The notes beneath the pieces are model-generated. The model saw only the letters and a program-made list of their open reading frames with translations, ran no database searches and was not told the origin of the DNA. This document shows positions 1-5,579 of a stretch of DNA of 6,064 nt, piece by piece. How positions within the stretch are numbered: position 1 is the stretch's first letter; each line of letters begins with the position of its first letter. The translations under genes were made by a program, and so were the position numbers. The stretch lies in the NCBI GenBank assembly GCA_021781775.1, contig JAJXWE010000117.1, positions 1-6,064 on the forward strand. The letters run 5' to 3'. This stretch comes from Pseudomonadota bacterium. Lineage in GTDB: Bacteria > Pseudomonadota > Gammaproteobacteria > Steroidobacterales > Steroidobacteraceae.

Positions 1-2
1 CC

Positions 3-8
3 GGAGGA
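3..8 (+). promoter_or_regulatory. Ribosome binding site of the lipoprotein gene
   Basis: GGAGGA lies five bases before the GTG at 14. It supports the GTG start, because the ATG at 9-11 runs into a TGA after one codon and cannot be used. The promoter is outside the window. Confidence 0.75.
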
Positions 9-13
9 ATGCA

Positions 14-409
14 GTGAACAGCTCAGCGGCCATTCGCAGGGACAGTCCATCGGGCACGCCTCGCGGCGGCGCTCGGCGGGGTGCGCTGAGCGTGCTGGTG
101 CCCCTGGCCTTGCTGTCCGCCTGCGCCACGACGCCACCGCATTACCCGGCGACGACGGCGCAGGCCCGCGTCGGCAAGCCGCTGTTCAATCTCGAGATGC
201 GCTGGAGCACGCCGAACGGTCTGCGCGAGGTGCCCGGGGGGCGCATCGCCACGTGGCGCTTCAATCAGTACAACTACGCCGGCTGCAGTGTCTCGGTGCA
301 CACGGATCACGAGGACATCATCCGCAAGGTCACTTGGACCACGGGCTGCGGCCCGCTGCCGGGCAAGGGGGCGAAGCCGGTCAAGCTGGTCAAGCCGACG
401 GCGCCCTGA
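14..409 (+). CDS. Small Cys-anchored lipoprotein of unknown function
   Basis: This is a 131-residue protein starting with GTG. It has an unusually long, arginine-rich n-region (residues 1-24, with RR pairs at 8-9 and 21-22), a hydrophobic stretch LSVLVPLALL (25-34), and a lipobox LSAC ending at Cys37. It is therefore predicted to be exported, cut before Cys37 and lipid-anchored. The mature part is only about 95 residues and rich in aromatics (W64, W81, F83, Y86, Y88, W108). It has two cysteines, C91 and C112, that could form a disulfide, and a basic Lys/Pro tail. The pattern of a Gly-Lys-Pro start, an RW..P segment and a C-terminal W..GC resembles small BamE/SmpA-like periplasmic lipoproteins, but I cannot assign a family. 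It converges on the hydrogenase operon with only 23 bases between stop codons and is probably functionally unrelated to it. Confidence 0.8.
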   Translation: MNSSAAIRRDSPSGTPRGGARRGALSVLVPLALLSACATTPPHYPATTAQARVGKPLFNLEMRWSTPNGLREVPGGRIATWRFNQYNYAGCSVSVHTDHEDIIRKVTWTTGCGPLPGKGAKPVKLVKPTAP

Positions 410-430
410 CCCGCATCTTAAAGATACGGG
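410..430. terminator. Possible bidirectional hairpin between convergent genes
   Basis: CCCGCATCT (410-418) can pair with AGATACGGG (422-430), giving eight base pairs with one C/A mismatch around a short TAA loop. It fills almost the whole gap between the lipoprotein stop (409) and the end of the protease gene (433), which is where a shared terminator would sit. There is no T-run on either side, so it is not a classical intrinsic terminator, and the three-base loop is tight. Confidence 0.4.
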
Positions 431-432
431 GC

Positions 433-882
433 TCAGCGCTCGCTGGCGCGCTCGATGCGCCGGGCGACGGACTCCACGGCGGCGAGCACGGGCGCGGAGA
501 GCGCCGCGCCCGCCTCATACGAGCGGCCCTCGATGGCATAGAGCACGCAGCGCCGGGGCAGCACGCCGAGCGCCCTCGCCAGCTCGAGCGCCTCGGCGAG
601 ACCCACGCCATGGGTCGAGGAGATGCCGGCGCGCGCCGGCAACGGCTGACGGGCGACATTCCAGCGACGTATCCCGCCGGCCGGCAGTCCGGCGGCGCAG
701 GCGTCAATCAGATAGACCTCGCGCGAGCCCTCCAGAAGCGCCAGGAGTGCGGCGGGCTCGCCGCCGCAGCTGAGCAGCTCGATGTCGTTCGCCAGCCGCG
801 CGTGCAGCGCGGCAATGCAGGCGGGACCGGCCGCGTCGTCACCGCGGTCGCAATTGCCGACCCCGATCACCCGGCGGACCAT
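433..882 (-). CDS. [NiFe] hydrogenase maturation endopeptidase (HycI/HybD/HoxW family, M52)
   Basis: This 149-residue cytoplasmic protease trims the C-terminal tail of the hydrogenase large subunit after nickel is inserted. It opens with the family signature GVGNCDRGDDAAG (residues 7-19). The three positions that bind nickel in the E. coli homologue HybD (Glu16, Asp62, His93) appear here as D16, D60 (in LIDAC) and H91 (in SSTHG). The later block with AIEGRSYEAG is also typical. Length matches the family (about 150-160). The ATG at 882 was chosen because the signature begins six residues later; an in-frame extension to 975 would add 31 residues unlike the family and overlap the large-subunit gene. 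The gene is the last of the operon, 11 bases after the large subunit. Its likely ribosome binding site, GAGG at 892-895, overlaps the large subunit's stop codon, suggesting coupled translation. Its partner is almost certainly the large subunit encoded directly upstream. Confidence 0.93.
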   Translation of the reverse strand: MVRRVIGVGNCDRGDDAAGPACIAALHARLANDIELLSCGGEPAALLALLEGSREVYLIDACAAGLPAGGIRRWNVARQPLPARAGISSTHGVGLAEALELARALGVLPRRCVLYAIEGRSYEAGAALSAPVLAAVESVARRIERASER

Positions 883-893
883 GCCACTGCGCC

Positions 894-2183
894 TCACGCG
901 GGGGTGACCTCGAGGTGCAGGAAGTGCGTGGCGCAAGAGATGCACGGGTCGTGATTGCGGACCAGTTGCTCGCACTGCTCGCGCAGCTGCGGTCGCGGCA
1001 GGGCGAGGAACGCACCGGCGAAGCAGCGCAGGTCCTCCTCGATCGCCGCCTGGTTCTGCGCGGTGGGTGGCACGATGCGGGCCTCGAGGAGCGTGCCGTC
1101 GGCATCGAGCCGGTAACGGTGGTAGAGGAGTCCGCGCGGCGCCTCGGTGGCCGCGATACCCGTGGCCGCGCGCGGCTCGTACGGGCTGGCGGGAAGTTCT
1201 GGCGCTTCGTAGCGGGCGATGATGCGCAGCGCCTCGTCGCAGGCGTGCAAAATCTCCACGGCACGCACCACGATGCTGCGGTACGGGTTGGTGCAGCTGC
1301 GTCCCAGACCCGCCGCGAGCGCCGCGTCCTGCGCGATCGGCGCGAGGTTTTCGAAATTCAGGCTGTAGCGGGCGAGCGGACCGGTCAGGTATGCCCCGCC
1401 GGTGCGCAGCCGGGCGTGCAGTGCCGTCGAGTGACGTACCTGGTGCTGCTCGATGTGCGCTTCGAATTGCGCCGCGGGGAGCTCCAGACCGCGGTTCGAG
1501 GCGATCCGCCCGGCACTGAACGGGTACTCCGATCGATGGCGCAGCGCCACGAACGTGTAATCGCGCTCGCAGTCGGGGAACTCAAATCCGGCGGTCCAGC
1601 GCACCATGGCGAGCGCCGCCTCGCGCGAGCGCTCGAGGCGCTCGGTGAGCCCGGCAAGCTCTGCCCGGCGCGGCACGCGATTGAAGCCGCCGATGCACAC
1701 CGTCACCGGATGCACCGCGCGGCCGCCGAGCAGCGCGATGATGTCACTGCCCACCTGCTTCAGCGCCAGACCCCGTCGTACGGCCTCGCCGTGCTCGCGC
1801 GCCATCTCGATCCCGCTGTGGTAGCCGAGAAAGCCCGGCGCGTGCAGCAACGTGACGTGCAGCGCATGACTCTGGATCCACTCCCCGCAGTACAGCAGCC
1901 GGCGCAGGTCGCGCACCGCGGCGCTCACCTCGATCCCAAGGGCGTTCTCGAGCGCGTGCACGGCAGTGATCTGGTAGGCGACCGGGCAGATGCCGCAGAT
2001 GCGTGCGGTGATGTCCGACGCCTCGGTGTAGGCGCGCCCGCGCAGCAGCGCTTCAAAGAAGCGCGGTGGCTCGAAGATGCTCAGCCGCGCGCTGTCGATC
2101 CGGCCATCGCGCACCACGAGGCGCACTGCGCCCTCGCCCTCGACGCGGGCGAGCCGATCGACGCGGATGGTTCTACTGCGCAT
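894..2183 (-). CDS. hydA: Group 3b [NiFe] hydrogenase large (alpha) subunit
   Basis: This 429-residue catalytic subunit carries the Ni-Fe(CN)2CO centre that interconverts H2 with protons and electrons. N-terminal RVEGEG (13-18) contains E15, matching the glutamate that relays protons in this family. The first nickel motif, RICGICP, gives C63 and C66; the second, DPCISCATH near the C-terminus, gives C414, C417 and H420. Other family blocks are GEWIQSHALHVTLLHAPGFLG-like residues around 100-120, HPV...GGF at 158-166, and EAPRGLLYH. Nine residues (FLHLEVTPA) follow H420 and would be the propeptide removed by the protease encoded downstream. DPCISC with a short tail and the subunit set around it fit group 3b rather than 3d (Hox). 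The ATG at 2183 has GAGAG eight bases upstream; a start at 2222 lacks a ribosome site and adds 13 unrelated residues. It overlaps the small-subunit gene by 11 bases. No signal peptide: cytoplasmic. The name hydA follows Pyrococcus hydBGDA usage. Confidence 0.96.
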   Translation of the reverse strand: MRSRTIRVDRLARVEGEGAVRLVVRDGRIDSARLSIFEPPRFFEALLRGRAYTEASDITARICGICPVAYQITAVHALENALGIEVSAAVRDLRRLLYCGEWIQSHALHVTLLHAPGFLGYHSGIEMAREHGEAVRRGLALKQVGSDIIALLGGRAVHPVTVCIGGFNRVPRRAELAGLTERLERSREAALAMVRWTAGFEFPDCERDYTFVALRHRSEYPFSAGRIASNRGLELPAAQFEAHIEQHQVRHSTALHARLRTGGAYLTGPLARYSLNFENLAPIAQDAALAAGLGRSCTNPYRSIVVRAVEILHACDEALRIIARYEAPELPASPYEPRAATGIAATEAPRGLLYHRYRLDADGTLLEARIVPPTAQNQAAIEEDLRCFAGAFLALPRPQLREQCEQLVRNHDPCISCATHFLHLEVTPA

Positions 2184-2955
2184 GACGCTCACTCTCGGCG
2201 CGGAAGACCGGCGCTGCGGCATTGAATGTCCGGTAGAGCCGCAGCAGGTCTTGCCGGTTCAGGCCAAGTGCCGTGAGGGTGCCGCTGAGGGAGACCGGGT
2301 TGGCGCTCTGCTGTGGTCCGAAGCAGCCGTAGCAGCCCCGGCGGTAGGCCGGGCAGATCGCCCCGCAGCCCGCCTGGGTGACCGGACCGAGGCAGGCCTG
2401 ACCACCGGCGACGAGCACGCAGGTGTGACCCAGGGATTTGCACTCGCTGCACAGGCTGTGCCGGGGCACCACCGGAGGCCGTCCGGCGAGCAGGGCGCTC
2501 AGCACTTCTTGCAGCTGGCGCGGGTTGACCGGGCAGCCGCGCAGCTCGAAGTCCACCGCTACGTGGGTTGCGATCGGCGTCGAGGTGCCGAGCGTGCCGA
2601 TGTAGGCCGGCTGCGCATAGACGGCCGCAGTGAACTCGCGGATGGCGGCGAAGTTGCGCAATGCCTGGATGCCGCCCGCCGTGGCGCACGCCCCGAGTGT
2701 CACCAGATGCCTCGATCGGCGCCGCACGGCGCGGATGCGCTCGGCATCCTCGGGCGTGCTGATCGAGCCCTCGACCAGGGAGAGCTCGTAGCGGCCGCGG
2801 ATCGGCCGGTCGCTGACCTCGGGGAAGAAGGCGACGTCGAGTGCCGCGGCGAGCGCGAGCAGATCGGGCTCGCACTCGAGCAGGCTCAGCTGACAGCCGT
2901 CGCAGGAGGCGAACTTCCACACGGCCAGGCGCGGCTTGCGGCGTCCCGGGTCCAT
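2173..2955 (-). CDS. hydD: Group 3b [NiFe] hydrogenase small (delta) subunit
   Basis: This 260-residue iron-sulfur subunit carries electrons from the NiFe site of the large subunit. The proximal [4Fe-4S] cluster ligands are C18 and C21 (SCDGCQLSLL), C90 (GACAT) and C141 (RGCPVN). Eight more cysteines in the C-terminal half (C169, C172, C179, C188, C197, C201, C208, C211) fit two further [4Fe-4S] clusters, making three in all as expected for this group. There is no twin-arginine signal, so it is cytoplasmic, unlike the membrane uptake hydrogenases. The ATG at 2955 shares its A with the TGA stop of the gamma gene (TGATG), a classic coupling junction. An open frame continues upstream to 3714 but lies inside the gamma gene and has no hydrogenase-like sequence. 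The 3' end overlaps the large subunit by 11 bases. The name hydD follows Pyrococcus usage. Confidence 0.95.
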   Translation of the reverse strand: MDPGRRKPRLAVWKFASCDGCQLSLLECEPDLLALAAALDVAFFPEVSDRPIRGRYELSLVEGSISTPEDAERIRAVRRRSRHLVTLGACATAGGIQALRNFAAIREFTAAVYAQPAYIGTLGTSTPIATHVAVDFELRGCPVNPRQLQEVLSALLAGRPPVVPRHSLCSECKSLGHTCVLVAGGQACLGPVTQAGCGAICPAYRRGCYGCFGPQQSANPVSLSGTLTALGLNRQDLLRLYRTFNAAAPVFRAESERHAQ

Positions 2956-3791
2956 CACAGTTCCCGCACCCGCAGCGCATCGCGTACGCGCGCGTAGCGC
3001 ACGACCGGGCCGTCGCGACACACCAGCAGTCCGCCGAGCTGGCAGTGGCCGCAGGTGCCGATGCCGCAGTGCATGTTGCGCTCCAGGGACAGGAAGATTG
3101 CCTCCGGCGCGATGCCACCGGCACCGAGCGCCTCGGCCGCAAAGCGCATCATGATCTCCGGTCCGCAGACCAGCGCCAGCGTCCGCTGCGCATCGAAACG
3201 GGCACGTTCGATCAGCGTCGTGACCACCCCGACATGACCGTGCCAGGGACGGGCCGCGTGATCGACCGTCATCTCGACCGTCAGATCGGTTCGCGTCCGC
3301 CAGGCGTCGAGCTCGCGACGAAAGAGGATGTCGCGTGGGCCGCGAGCGCCGTACAGCAAGGTGAGGCGTCCGTAGCGCGAGCGCGCGCCGAGGAGCTGGT
3401 ACAGCGCCGGGCGCAGCGGGGCGATTCCCAGGCCCCCGGCGATCAGCACGACGTCGCGCCCGGCCGCCTCGGGTAGCGGCCATCCGGTGCCGAACGGACC
3501 GCGTACGCCGAGCGGCGCGCCGGCATGCAGCCGGACGAGTGCGCTCGAGACTGCACCGACGGCGCGTACCGTATGGCGCACGCGCCGCGGCTCGGCCGGA
3601 TCGCCGGAGAAGCTGATGGGTACTTCGCCGACGCCGAAGGCGGTGAGCATGTTGAACTGTCCGGGGGCGAACCCGGCCGGGGGATCCTGGTCGGTCTCCA
3701 GCTCGAGAGTGCAAACCTCGGGTCCCTCCCGGTGGGTGCTGCGCACGCGGGCGATGCGGGGACGCAGTGGGTCGGGGAGAGGGACGTCCAT
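2955..3791 (-). CDS. hydG: Group 3b hydrogenase gamma subunit: FAD/NAD(P)-binding diaphorase with [2Fe-2S]
   Basis: This 278-residue protein of the ferredoxin-NADP reductase/PyrK-like fold is the diaphorase part of the enzyme, passing electrons between the iron-sulfur chain and NAD(P). The FAD half has GQF (44-46) and PISFSGD (58-64), which replaces the more common RxYS motif, plus GPFGTGW (98-104). The NAD(P) half has IAGGLGIAP (117-125), the LLYGAR block (145-150) and CGPEIMM (209-215). The C-terminus carries C242, C247, C250 and C258 (CGIGTCGHC then VC), the C-x4-C-x2-C-x7-C pattern of a PyrK-type [2Fe-2S] cluster. The ATG at 3791 comes six bases after the preceding gene's stop. Its ribosome site is weak, so it may rely on coupling. 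Whether it prefers NADPH, as in the Pyrococcus enzyme, or NADH cannot be read from the sequence. The name hydG follows Pyrococcus usage and is not the [FeFe] maturase HydG. Confidence 0.94.
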   Translation of the reverse strand: MDVPLPDPLRPRIARVRSTHREGPEVCTLELETDQDPPAGFAPGQFNMLTAFGVGEVPISFSGDPAEPRRVRHTVRAVGAVSSALVRLHAGAPLGVRGPFGTGWPLPEAAGRDVVLIAGGLGIAPLRPALYQLLGARSRYGRLTLLYGARGPRDILFRRELDAWRTRTDLTVEMTVDHAARPWHGHVGVVTTLIERARFDAQRTLALVCGPEIMMRFAAEALGAGGIAPEAIFLSLERNMHCGIGTCGHCQLGGLLVCRDGPVVRYARVRDALRVREL

Positions 3792-3797
3792 GGCCGC

Positions 3798-4259
3798 TCA
3801 GCGGTGTGTGCCGTATACATCGAGCAGCTGCAGGCGCGCCGCATGCAGGCGCCGCACCAGCACCGCCATGAAGCGCTGCGCCAGCTCGAACCCCAGATCG
3901 TGATCCGCCTCGCTCTTGGCGCGCAGGCAGGCCGCATCGATGGCGATGGCGCCGACCGGCTCAAGCGCTTGGGCATCGTACATCCACCGGTATGGTGTAA
4001 CGAGCCACGAGACACCGAGCAGCTCCCCCGGACCGAGTGTCTGAACCGTGAGGGTGCCGCGTCCCGGCGCGCCAAGCGCAAGGGCTACCCGGCCGTGGCG
4101 CAGCAGGTAGAACTCAGCGGCGGGCGCGCCGTGCTGCAGGAGAAACTCGCCGGGCTCGAAGCGCATGTTGTGCACGCAGCCGCCGATCAAATGCGTGTAC
4201 TCGGGCCGCAGTCCGGCGAACAGCGGGTGCGCGGCGATGATGTGCTCGAGGGGTTCCAT
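3798..4259 (-). CDS. Stand-alone cyclic-nucleotide-binding-fold protein in the hydrogenase operon
   Basis: This 153-residue protein is a CRP-like cNMP-binding domain without a DNA-binding part. N-terminal PLEHIIAAHPLFAGL (3-17) is the usual lead-in helix. FEPGEFLLQHGAPAAEFYLLRHGRV-like residues (34-58) and LGPGELLG (75-82) are the typical jelly-roll strands. C-terminal residues 110-150 look helical, with no helix-turn-helix and no room for one. The phosphate-binding cassette reads GVSWLVTPYRWMYDA (82-96), where CRP has GELGL...ERSA: the Glu and Arg that hold the cAMP phosphate appear to be absent, so classical cAMP binding is doubtful. The ATG at 4259 follows the beta gene's stop by 10 bases; the open frame to 4361 adds an unlike, low-complexity extension. 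I recall similar proteins beside bacterial group 3b hydrogenases, suggesting a conserved accessory role (sensor, assembly or gating), but its function is unknown. Confidence 0.85.
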   Translation of the reverse strand: MEPLEHIIAAHPLFAGLRPEYTHLIGGCVHNMRFEPGEFLLQHGAPAAEFYLLRHGRVALALGAPGRGTLTVQTLGPGELLGVSWLVTPYRWMYDAQALEPVGAIAIDAACLRAKSEADHDLGFELAQRFMAVLVRRLHAARLQLLDVYGTHR

Positions 4260-4269
4260 AGGCAGCCCG

Positions 4270-5388
4270 CTACGCAGCGCTGTCCGCGCCGAGGGCGGCG
4301 AGCTCCTCGGTGATGTCGATGCCGACCGGACACCACGTGATGCACCGGCCGCACCCGACACAACCCGAGGTTCCGAACTGCTCGGGCCAGGTGGCGAGCT
4401 TGTGGGTCATCCACTGGCGGTAACGCGCCCGAGTGCTCGGGCGCACGCTGCCGCCGTGCACGTAACTGAATTCGGCTGTGAAGCACGAGTCCCAGCGGCG
4501 GGAGCGGGACAGCGCCCGGCCGCTCAGATCGCTCGTATCCTCGACCGTCGTGCAGAAGCAGGTTGGGCAGACCGCGGTGCAGTTGCCGCAGGCGAGGCAG
4601 CGTTCCGCCACCGCGTTCCAACGAGGATGCTCGAGGTTGCGCCGCAGCAGCGGCGCCAGATCCGCGCCCGGCATCTGCCGTCCCATGTGCTCGGCGGCGT
4701 ACCGTAGCGCGCTCTCGGCAACTGCCATTTCGGTCTCGGTGGCGGCGCGGTGTGTGATTGCCGTCAGCGCTTCGCGTCCGGCAGCGGTCGCGACTCGCAC
4801 CACGAACACCGGCGGATCGGCGCTACAGAGCTCGGTGAGCACGACATCGAAGCCCGTGCTCACCTGCGGCCCTGCCTGCATCGATGCGCAGAAGCACGTG
4901 CCGCTTGGGGTCGTGCAGTTCACGGCGACGATGAAGACCTCGGCGCGACGCGCCCGATACTGCGGATCGCGTTCCAGCAGGACGCGGTCCTGGATCGCAA
5001 TCGCCCGGATCTCGCAGGCGCGCACCCCGATGAGCGCGAGCCGCTGCGTGGACGAGGGCTCGTCTTGAGCCTGCAGCGTTTCAGGCTCGCGCCGGGCATG
5101 CCAGAGCGCTTCCCACGGCGGGTGGAAGAACCGCTTGTAGCTGTGCGCGCCGACGGCGTAGCCGAACAATGCCGTATCGTTGCGACGTCTCAGGCGATAG
5201 TGTCCGGGCGCTTGCTCGTCGGTCCAACCGCGCGGCAGATCCCCGGCGCCCGCGAGGTCGTCGTAGGCGATGGCTCCGTCGCGCACGGTGGGACCCACGA
5301 TGCGATAGCCGCGCTCCCCGAGCCAGCCGAGCAGATGATTGAAGCCCGTGACGTCGATGACGTGCGCCGAATTCATCTGCGAAGACAT
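4270..5388 (-). CDS. hydB: Group 3b hydrogenase beta subunit: two-[4Fe-4S] electron-transfer protein
   Basis: This 372-residue subunit is predicted to link the diaphorase and the hydrogenase dimer, or to contact outside electron carriers. The C-terminus holds two ferredoxin motifs: C264-LAC-GNC-TAVC (C264, C267, C270, C274) and C343-VGC-GRC-ITWC (C343, C346, C349, C353). The central region has GVRACEI (121-127) and CTTPSGTCFC (158-167), both typical of this family and of the related anaerobic sulfite reductase A subunit. The N-terminal VIDVTGFNHLLGWLGERGYRIVGPTVRDG-like segment fits bacterial HydB proteins. The start is uncertain: ATG 5388 (chosen), ATG 5376, or GTG 5427 are in frame, and none has a strong ribosome site. 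It is the first gene of the operon, opening from the divergent region with the DUF6763-like gene. Extra cysteines are present (C277 and C279 in PTCFC, C302 in DSCF). The name hydB follows Pyrococcus usage. Confidence 0.93.
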   Translation of the reverse strand: MSSQMNSAHVIDVTGFNHLLGWLGERGYRIVGPTVRDGAIAYDDLAGAGDLPRGWTDEQAPGHYRLRRRNDTALFGYAVGAHSYKRFFHPPWEALWHARREPETLQAQDEPSSTQRLALIGVRACEIRAIAIQDRVLLERDPQYRARRAEVFIVAVNCTTPSGTCFCASMQAGPQVSTGFDVVLTELCSADPPVFVVRVATAAGREALTAITHRAATETEMAVAESALRYAAEHMGRQMPGADLAPLLRRNLEHPRWNAVAERCLACGNCTAVCPTCFCTTVEDTSDLSGRALSRSRRWDSCFTAEFSYVHGGSVRPSTRARYRQWMTHKLATWPEQFGTSGCVGCGRCITWCPVGIDITEELAALGADSAA

Positions 5389-5408
5389 CGCTGCGAGGCC
5401 CGCCAGCT

Positions 5409-5425
5409 GTTGCGCTGAGTTGCGC
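5409..5425. repeat. Tandem 7-bp direct repeat with a 10-bp period
   Basis: GTTGCGC occurs at 5409-5415 and again at 5419-5425, exactly one helical turn apart, about 20-37 bases before the ATG at 5388 of the hydrogenase operon. Such spacing would suit a protein binding the same DNA face twice. It may equally be chance in GC-rich DNA, or coding sequence if the beta gene starts at 5427. Confidence 0.35.
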
Positions 5426-5568
5426 ACATCTTCGCGGGGCCAACTCTGCGTTCAATACGCACATGCCCTCATCAAACGCGGCGCGCTGCGATTGCGTAGT
5501 TCCGCGTATTGCCGGCCATGCGTCGCAGGCGCAGCGTGCACTGCGAGAGCGTAGAGCGGACAGCTGAC

Positions 5569-5575
5569 AGGAGGG
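5569..5575 (+). promoter_or_regulatory. Strong ribosome binding site of the DUF6763-like gene
   Basis: AGGAGGG lies four bases before the ATG at 5580 and seven before a second in-frame ATG at 5583. The spacing slightly favours 5583 as the true start, which would shorten the protein by one residue. It is the best ribosome site in the window, suggesting efficient translation. Confidence 0.8.
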
Positions 5576-5579
5576 CCCG

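Larger units (their letters stand above)
5389..5579. promoter_or_regulatory. Divergent intergenic region expected to hold two promoters
   Basis: About 190 bases separate the head of the hydrogenase operon from the plus-strand gene at 5580, so both promoters should lie here. I looked on both strands for sigma-70 boxes at 16-18 base spacing, the sigma-54 pattern GG-N10-GC and a full FNR site (TTGAT-N4-ATCAA), and found no convincing match. A lone TTGAT half-site occurs on the minus strand near 5470-5475. If the beta gene starts at GTG 5427, the region shrinks to 5428-5579. Confidence 0.5.

Noticed and set aside
253..954. Plus-strand open frame crossing the lipoprotein end and the protease gene
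   Set aside because: It overlaps two well-supported genes, has no ribosome site, and its composition is that of an out-of-frame GC-rich translation.
915..2225. Long plus-strand open frame (436 residues) opposite the hydrogenase large subunit
   Set aside because: It mirrors the large-subunit gene. GC-rich genes commonly leave an open antisense frame; its translation is Arg/Ala/Gly-rich with no recognisable motif, while the opposite strand has unmistakable hydrogenase signatures.
2956..3714. In-frame upstream extension of the small subunit, apparently giving a 513-residue fusion
   Set aside because: The extension lies wholly inside the gamma gene in another frame and is Arg-rich without motifs. 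The TGATG junction and family length support the start at 2955.
3798..4259. Crp/Fnr-type transcription regulator
   Set aside because: Only the sensor-like domain is present; at 153 residues there is no helix-turn-helix after it and no FNR-type cysteine cluster.
894..5388. Group 3d (Hox) NAD-linked hydrogenase
   Set aside because: Group 3d uses HoxF/HoxU, complex I-like diaphorase subunits. Here the diaphorase is a PyrK-like FAD/[2Fe-2S] protein with a HydB-type beta subunit, and the small subunit has three [4Fe-4S] clusters' worth of cysteines.
5455..5480. FNR or sigma-70 promoter from TTGAT and TATTGA on the minus strand
   Set aside because: Only one FNR half-site is present, and the two promoter-like hexamers are 12 bases apart instead of about 17.
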